Of a DNA stretch of 9,173 nt, positions 5,495 through 9,173 are shown piece by piece. Both the position numbers and the translations under genes were made by a program. The notes under the pieces are model-generated. The model saw only the letters and a list, made by a program, of their open reading frames with translations. It ran no database searches and was not told where the DNA came from. Origin of the DNA: an uncultured Clostridium sp. GTDB lineage: Bacteria > Bacillota > Clostridia > Clostridiales > Clostridiaceae. Every line of letters starts with the position of its first letter. The first letter of the stretch is position 1. The DNA lies in the NCBI GenBank assembly GCA_937927335.1, contig CALBDU010000078.1, positions 1 to 9,173 on the forward strand. The letters run 5' to 3'.

Positions 5495-7174
5495 ATGTAC
5501 AACATTTTGATAGGAGGAGCGGCCGGTCAGGGTATTGAAACAACTGCTGCAATATTAGAAAAGTTACTTAAAAAATCAGGGTATTGTGTTTTTACCTCTA
5601 GAGATTTCATGTCCCGTGTTCGAGGTGGTCACAATTTTTCTATGATCCGTTTTGGAACGGAACAAATTACTTCACATAGTAACAGGTTGGACGGTATCAT
5701 AGCGCTAAATGATGAAACCGTGGAGATACATAAAAACCAATTGAATAAAAATGGTTTCATTCTTTGTGACAGTAAATTAAAAACAGAAGATTCCAGAGCA
5801 ATCAAAATTAATATGGATAATATGGCAAAAGATCTTGGAAACTCACGTGTATCTGGAAGCATAGCAGTGGGAGCTATTTTGAAGCTATTTGGTGAACCTC
5901 TTGATTTAGTAAAAGATGTACTAACGGATTTAGTAAAGGAGCAATATCTTGAAATAAATTCGAAGGCTGTTGAGGAAGGTTACAATAATGTTGACCAACG
6001 TTTTCCTCATCTTGAGGGGAACTTTAGTGATTACATGATTATTACTGGAAGTAAAGCTTTGGCTCTGGGAGCAATAGCTGCGGGACTGAAATTTTACTCT
6101 GCTTACCCAATGTCGCCATCTACATCTATTATGGAGTATCTTGCATCGAAGGCCGATGAGGCAAATATTGTTGTAGAACAGGCTGAGGACGAGATTGCGG
6201 CAATTAATATGGCAATTGGAGCCTCATTTGCAGGTGCTAGGTCCATGACTGCAACTTCTGGAGGAGGCTTCTCACTGATGGTAGAGGCTTTAGGACTTTC
6301 GGGTATGGCAGAAATTCCACTAGTTGTGGTAGATGTTCAGCGACCAGGCCCTGTAACAGGATTTCCAACAAGGACGGAGCAGAGCGATCTGAAATTTATA
6401 ATTTCAGCTTCCCAAGGAGAATTTCCTAGAATGGTAATTGCATTAAGAAACCAGAAAGACTCGTTTTATCAAACTGTAAGAGCATTTTATCTAGCAGAAA
6501 AATATCAAATCCCAGTGATTCTAATGAGTGATCAATATTTGGGTGATACTTTAGCAACGGTGAAACCATATGATCTAAATCTTTTAGAACCATACAAATT
6601 TCAACGGAAAGAAGATGTGATTGGTGAGTACCTGCGATATAAAATCACTGAAGATGGAATATCCCCACGGTTAATTCCGGGTAAAACCAAACATTTTGTT
6701 ACTGCTGACAGTGATGAGCACGATGAAAGAGGATGGATTACAGAGTCTGCTGAAATGCGAAACAATATGATGGACAAACGTATGAGAAAACTAAATAATC
6801 TGAAACTTGAGCTGTTAGAACCAGAATTTTTGGGCTCAGAAACCTGTGATATACTGTTTGTAGGTTGGGGCTCAACTTATGGACCTATTGCTGAAGCAGT
6901 AAAATCACTTAACAATTTACAGAAGTTCAAATATGGCGCTTTAGTCTTCGGCGATGTTTATCCACTGCCACGAAAGCTTTTGGAAGAAAAGGCTTCATCA
7001 GTAAAACAAATCATTAATATTGAACAGAACGCCACAGGACAGCTTGCAGATCTAATTAGCGAACAGACTGGCATAACTTGTTCAGCTAGCATTCTTAAGT
7101 ATGATGGCAGAGAGATTTCTGGAGAAGAAATTGTGGAAAAGATTCAGAGGGGGTTGAACTATGAACACAAATAA
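5495..7174 (+). CDS. korA: 2-oxoacid:ferredoxin oxidoreductase, fused gamma-alpha subunit
   Basis: The 559 residues have the gamma-alpha arrangement of KorA-type subunits. The gamma domain (1-175) carries GGAAGQGIE (7-15) and RGGHNFSMIR (43-52). The alpha PYR domain (about 182-420) carries YSAYPMSPST (201-210, the YPITPS motif), EQAEDEIAAINMAIGASFAG (228-247), TSGGGFSLM (254-262) and RPGPVTGFPTRTEQSDL (283-299). The C-terminal domain (about 420-559) begins with the KRMRKL stretch and includes the LFVGWGST segment. With the beta subunit it would oxidise a 2-oxoacid with CoA to acyl-CoA, CO2 and reduced ferredoxin. The usual SGPG of the family reads SGGG here. The 2-oxoacid (pyruvate, 2-oxoglutarate, branched-chain or aromatic) cannot be fixed from sequence, so the kor symbol is by similarity only. 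AGGAGG at 5481-5486 is 8 bases before the ATG. The 3' end overlaps the next gene by 14 bases. Confidence 0.9.
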   Translation: MYNILIGGAAGQGIETTAAILEKLLKKSGYCVFTSRDFMSRVRGGHNFSMIRFGTEQITSHSNRLDGIIALNDETVEIHKNQLNKNGFILCDSKLKTEDSRAIKINMDNMAKDLGNSRVSGSIAVGAILKLFGEPLDLVKDVLTDLVKEQYLEINSKAVEEGYNNVDQRFPHLEGNFSDYMIITGSKALALGAIAAGLKFYSAYPMSPSTSIMEYLASKADEANIVVEQAEDEIAAINMAIGASFAGARSMTATSGGGFSLMVEALGLSGMAEIPLVVVDVQRPGPVTGFPTRTEQSDLKFIISASQGEFPRMVIALRNQKDSFYQTVRAFYLAEKYQIPVILMSDQYLGDTLATVKPYDLNLLEPYKFQRKEDVIGEYLRYKITEDGISPRLIPGKTKHFVTADSDEHDERGWITESAEMRNNMMDKRMRKLNNLKLELLEPEFLGSETCDILFVGWGSTYGPIAEAVKSLNNLQKFKYGALVFGDVYPLPRKLLEEKASSVKQIINIEQNATGQLADLISEQTGITCSASILKYDGREISGEEIVEKIQRGLNYEHK

Positions 7175-8012
7175 ATTTTGTACCTATGAAACTGCATGGT
7201 GCCCAGGATGTGGAAATCACAGTATTCTGGAATGCTTGAAAAAGGCGTTGGAAGAATTAGACAAGGACCCTTATGAAATATTGATGGCAGCTGGAATAGG
7301 TCAGGCAGCAAAAACCCCACAATACATCAGCGCAAACAATTTTTGTGGCTTGCACGGAAGATCAATACCTGCTGCAGTGGCTGCAAAGATTGCCAATAAA
7401 AATCTGACTGTTATTGTGGATACTGGAGATGGTGACTCTTATGGAGAAGGCGGAAATCATTTTATTCACAACATTCGAAGGAATGTAGACATCACACATT
7501 TTGTTCATGACAACCAGATTTACGGTTTGACTAAGGGACAAGCCTCCCCAACTTCAAGTGAGGGGCAAATCACAGATGTTCAGCCAACAGGAAATATAAA
7601 TACGCCCCTTAATCCGATTCTTTTAGCTATTGCTGCTGGCGCTGGCTTTGTGGCTAGAGCATTTAGTGGAGATAAGGAGCATTTGGTTTCCATTATGAAA
7701 CAGGCCATACTATACAAAGGATATGCATTGGTTGATATTTTACAACCATGCGTGAGTTTCAATAAGGTAAATACATTTGCTTATTATAACAAACGTGTCT
7801 ATAGATTGGATGATAGCTATGATAATTGCAATAAAACTAAAGCCATACAAAAATCCATGGAATATGGTGACAGAATTCCAATTGGCGTTATATATCAAGA
7901 GCAAAAGCGTACATTTCATGAAAAGAACATAGTTTTATCTAGTGGGAAACCGCTAATTGATAGTCCATATAATATTAATTTTGTTCAAAAAATCATTGAA
8001 GAATTTATTTAG
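7161..8012 (+). CDS. korB: 2-oxoacid:ferredoxin oxidoreductase, TPP-binding beta subunit
   Basis: The 283 residues form the thiamine-pyrophosphate-binding beta subunit. Mg-TPP motifs are GDGDSYGEGGNHF (89-101) and DNQIYGLTKGQ (117-127) followed by SPTS. C14 and C17 (WCPGCG) and C198 (LQPC) match three of the four [4Fe-4S] ligands of this family. The third ligand, normally in GIGCS, is Gln here (GIGQ, Q48), and another Cys occurs at C62 just before LHGR. The cluster may therefore be bound differently, have a non-Cys ligand, or be labile. No separate ferredoxin-like delta subunit is in the window. The start lies inside the end of the alpha gene (14-base overlap) with a GAGGGGG ribosome site, implying translational coupling. 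The product acts in the cytoplasm with the gamma-alpha protein. The following ferritin-like gene begins 32 bases later. Confidence 0.9.
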   Translation: MNTNKFCTYETAWCPGCGNHSILECLKKALEELDKDPYEILMAAGIGQAAKTPQYISANNFCGLHGRSIPAAVAAKIANKNLTVIVDTGDGDSYGEGGNHFIHNIRRNVDITHFVHDNQIYGLTKGQASPTSSEGQITDVQPTGNINTPLNPILLAIAAGAGFVARAFSGDKEHLVSIMKQAILYKGYALVDILQPCVSFNKVNTFAYYNKRVYRLDDSYDNCNKTKAIQKSMEYGDRIPIGVIYQEQKRTFHEKNIVLSSGKPLIDSPYNINFVQKIIEEFI

Positions 8013-8044
8013 CAAAATATAATTATAAGAAAGGGAGAGATATT

Positions 8045-8611
8045 ATGTCAAATAACACTTTTAGTGCACTTGAAATGCTTAAAATTGCGATACTAATGGA
8101 GGAGGAAGGATACAATTTTTATATCAATGGAGCTAATTATACAACAGGAAAAACTAAAGAATTTTTATTAGCTGCTGGTGGTCAAGAATTCATTCACAAG
8201 GAGAAATTTACAAAACTATTCAATGAATTATCAGCCAATAAAGAAACCGAATCTGAATACCTATCTGATATAGAAGTAACTCAATACTTGAGGGAATTAA
8301 TAGAAAATCAAGTTTTCAATAATAAAGTGCAGTCAAAAGATACATTTAGTAATTTAAAAGTACCACTTACTTATTCACTAATAGAAAACGAAATTTTCAA
8401 TAGAAAAGAACAGTCAAAGGATGCGTTCACAGATTTAAAAGCAGCACTTAGGTATGCAGTTAAAACAGAAGAGCTTACAGTAAAAGTTTATACACAAATG
8501 TATAAAGGAATATCTCAAGCTGATGTTATAAAAATACTAGATACAATAATTAATGAAGAAAAAGCTCATGTAGAATATTTTTCAAAATTACTTAAAGAAA
8601 TAGTAGCTTAG
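8045..8611 (+). CDS. Diiron ferritin-like protein with internal tandem duplication
   Basis: The 188 residues resemble rubrerythrin-related ferritin-like proteins (COG1633 type) without a rubredoxin tail. Candidate diiron ligands are E20 or E21 (LMEEEGYNFY), E48xxH51 (GGQEFIH), E142 or E143 (VKTEEL) and E172xxH175 (NEEKAH). Between helices B and C lies a 27-residue segment repeated in tandem (85-111 and 112-138), each starting LIEN and containing QSKD, which explains the extra length over the 161-residue relative at 1436. The product is probably cytoplasmic; peroxide reduction or iron/oxygen sensing is plausible but unproven. GGGAG at 8033-8037 lies 7 bases before the ATG. It sits between the 2-oxoacid oxidoreductase (32 bases) and the flavodiiron gene (31 bases), so it is probably co-transcribed with both. 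Base composition falls back to strongly A+T-rich here. Confidence 0.78.
   Translation: MSNNTFSALEMLKIAILMEEEGYNFYINGANYTTGKTKEFLLAAGGQEFIHKEKFTKLFNELSANKETESEYLSDIEVTQYLRELIENQVFNNKVQSKDTFSNLKVPLTYSLIENEIFNRKEQSKDAFTDLKAALRYAVKTEELTVKVYTQMYKGISQADVIKILDTIINEEKAHVEYFSKLLKEIVA
8297..8458 (+). repeat. 81-bp in-frame tandem duplication inside the ferritin-like gene
   Basis: Units at 8297-8377 and 8378-8458 are adjacent and each encode 27 residues. The proteins share LIEN, F-N, QSKD, F, LK and a final Y at the same positions. The DNA has diverged at many sites, so the duplication is not recent and both units have stayed in frame. Confidence 0.85.
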
Positions 8612-8642
8612 TTATTGAAACTGAAAATAGGGGAGGATAAAA

Positions 8643-9173
8643 ATGGAAAGCGTAAAAATAAAAGATAATATTTATTGGGTAGGGGTTACTAATCCTGAAC
8701 TTAGAACTTTCGATATAATTGTAAAAACACAAGTAGGTACTACTTACAATTCTTATTTAATTGATGATGAAAAGGTTGCAGTTATTGACGCTGTGAAGGA
8801 TGGATATTTTGACGAATTCTCAGCGAAGGTCAAAAGCATTATTGGAGAAAGAAAGGTTGATTATATTATTGTCCAACACACTGAACTTGATCACACTGGA
8901 TCACTTTTAAATCTGATTGATGCTTATCCACATGCTAAAGTAATTGGTTCAAAGGCAGCACTTATATATTTAAGTCACATTTTAAACAAGGAGTTTAATG
9001 GAATTAACCCACCTGAAGAACTTAATCTTGGAAAGACAACATTGAAGTTTATTCAGGCTCCAAATCTCCATTGGCCAGATACAATGTTTACTTATGCAGT
9101 AAAAGAAAAGGTTTTATTTACCTGTGATGTACTTGGTGCTCATTATTGTCCTGAAAAGGATATAAAAGATGAT
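8643..9173 (+). CDS. fprA: FprA-type flavodiiron protein, N-terminal part (runs off window)
   Basis: An ATG at 8643 opens 177 codons without a stop to the window edge. The sequence is the beta-lactamase-like diiron domain of an A-type flavoprotein. Iron ligands seen are H79, E81 and D83 followed by H84 (HTELDHTGS), H143 in LHWPDTMF and D162 in FTCDVLGAH. The last His ligand and the C-terminal FMN-binding flavodoxin domain would lie beyond the window. These cytoplasmic enzymes reduce O2 to water (some reduce NO) with electrons usually from rubredoxin. They are a main cause of oxygen tolerance in clostridia. GGGAGG at 8631-8636 is 6 bases before the ATG. The 31-base gap from the ferritin-like gene indicates co-transcription with the upstream metabolic block. 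No separate promoter is visible in that gap. Confidence 0.93.
   Translation, partial: MESVKIKDNIYWVGVTNPELRTFDIIVKTQVGTTYNSYLIDDEKVAVIDAVKDGYFDEFSAKVKSIIGERKVDYIIVQHTELDHTGSLLNLIDAYPHAKVIGSKAALIYLSHILNKEFNGINPPEELNLGKTTLKFIQAPNLHWPDTMFTYAVKEKVLFTCDVLGAHYCPEKDIKDD

Noticed and set aside
5629..7762. Minus-strand frames at 5629-5862 and 7580-7762
   Set aside because: They are shadows of the 2-oxoacid oxidoreductase genes, without ribosome sites or recognisable products.
8015..8030. TATAATTATA before the second ferritin-like gene as a PerR box
   Set aside because: The palindrome lacks the central base between half-sites and matches poorly outside the inner 10 bases. Such A/T palindromes are expected by chance here.
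1..9173. CRISPR array, tRNA, rRNA, insertion sequence with intact transposase, or phage genes
   Set aside because: No regularly spaced repeats, cloverleaf sequences, rRNA words or transposase motifs were seen on either strand.

Overview
The window looks like chromosomal DNA from a low-G+C anaerobic Firmicute, most likely a Clostridium-type bacterium. The reasons are very A+T-rich intergenic DNA, strong AGGAGG-type ribosome sites, and a set of oxygen-defence genes typical of strict anaerobes (desulfoferrodoxin, rubredoxin, rubrerythrin, non-haem ferritin, flavodiiron protein). Species cannot be named from the sequence alone.

Layout. Positions 1-190 hold the start of a TetR-family regulator on the minus strand, with a clear sigma-A promoter and an 18-bp operator-like palindrome over its ribosome site. 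Behind it (about 185-420, minus) is a frameshifted, truncated remnant of an HD-domain phosphohydrolase. Positions 421-890 are A+T-rich, without an intact gene, and contain two palindromes. From 891 on, every intact gene is on the plus strand. First comes an iron/oxygen-defence block: dfx (992) behind a promoter whose -10 lies in a PerR-like box, a diiron ferritin-like protein (1436), ferritin (1989), a decayed second copy of the dfx 3' end (2524-2669), a 53-residue rubredoxin (2710), a third scrap of dfx tail (about 2900-2966) and rubrerythrin (3005).

After a hairpin with a T-run (3637-3698) follows a tightly spaced block: an acyl-CoA dehydrogenase fused to the FAD-binding domain of ETF alpha (3731), a gamma-alpha fused 2-oxoacid:ferredoxin oxidoreductase subunit (5495), its overlapping TPP-binding beta subunit (7161), a second ferritin-like protein with an internal 27-residue tandem duplication (8045), and the first 177 codons of an FprA-type flavodiiron protein (8643), which runs off the window.

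How it may work together. Dfx reduces superoxide, rubrerythrin reduces peroxide, the flavodiiron protein reduces O2 (or NO), ferritin stores the iron, and rubredoxin is the usual electron donor for all three reductases. The unusual part is the pair of CoA-linked oxidation systems placed between the rubrerythrin and flavodiiron genes. They could feed electrons from 2-oxoacids and acyl-CoA thioesters into this defence chain, or they may be an amino-acid or fatty-acid catabolic module inserted by chance. The first view is inference from gene order only. The metabolic block is visibly richer in G+C than the ferritin-like genes on either side, which fits separate ancestry.
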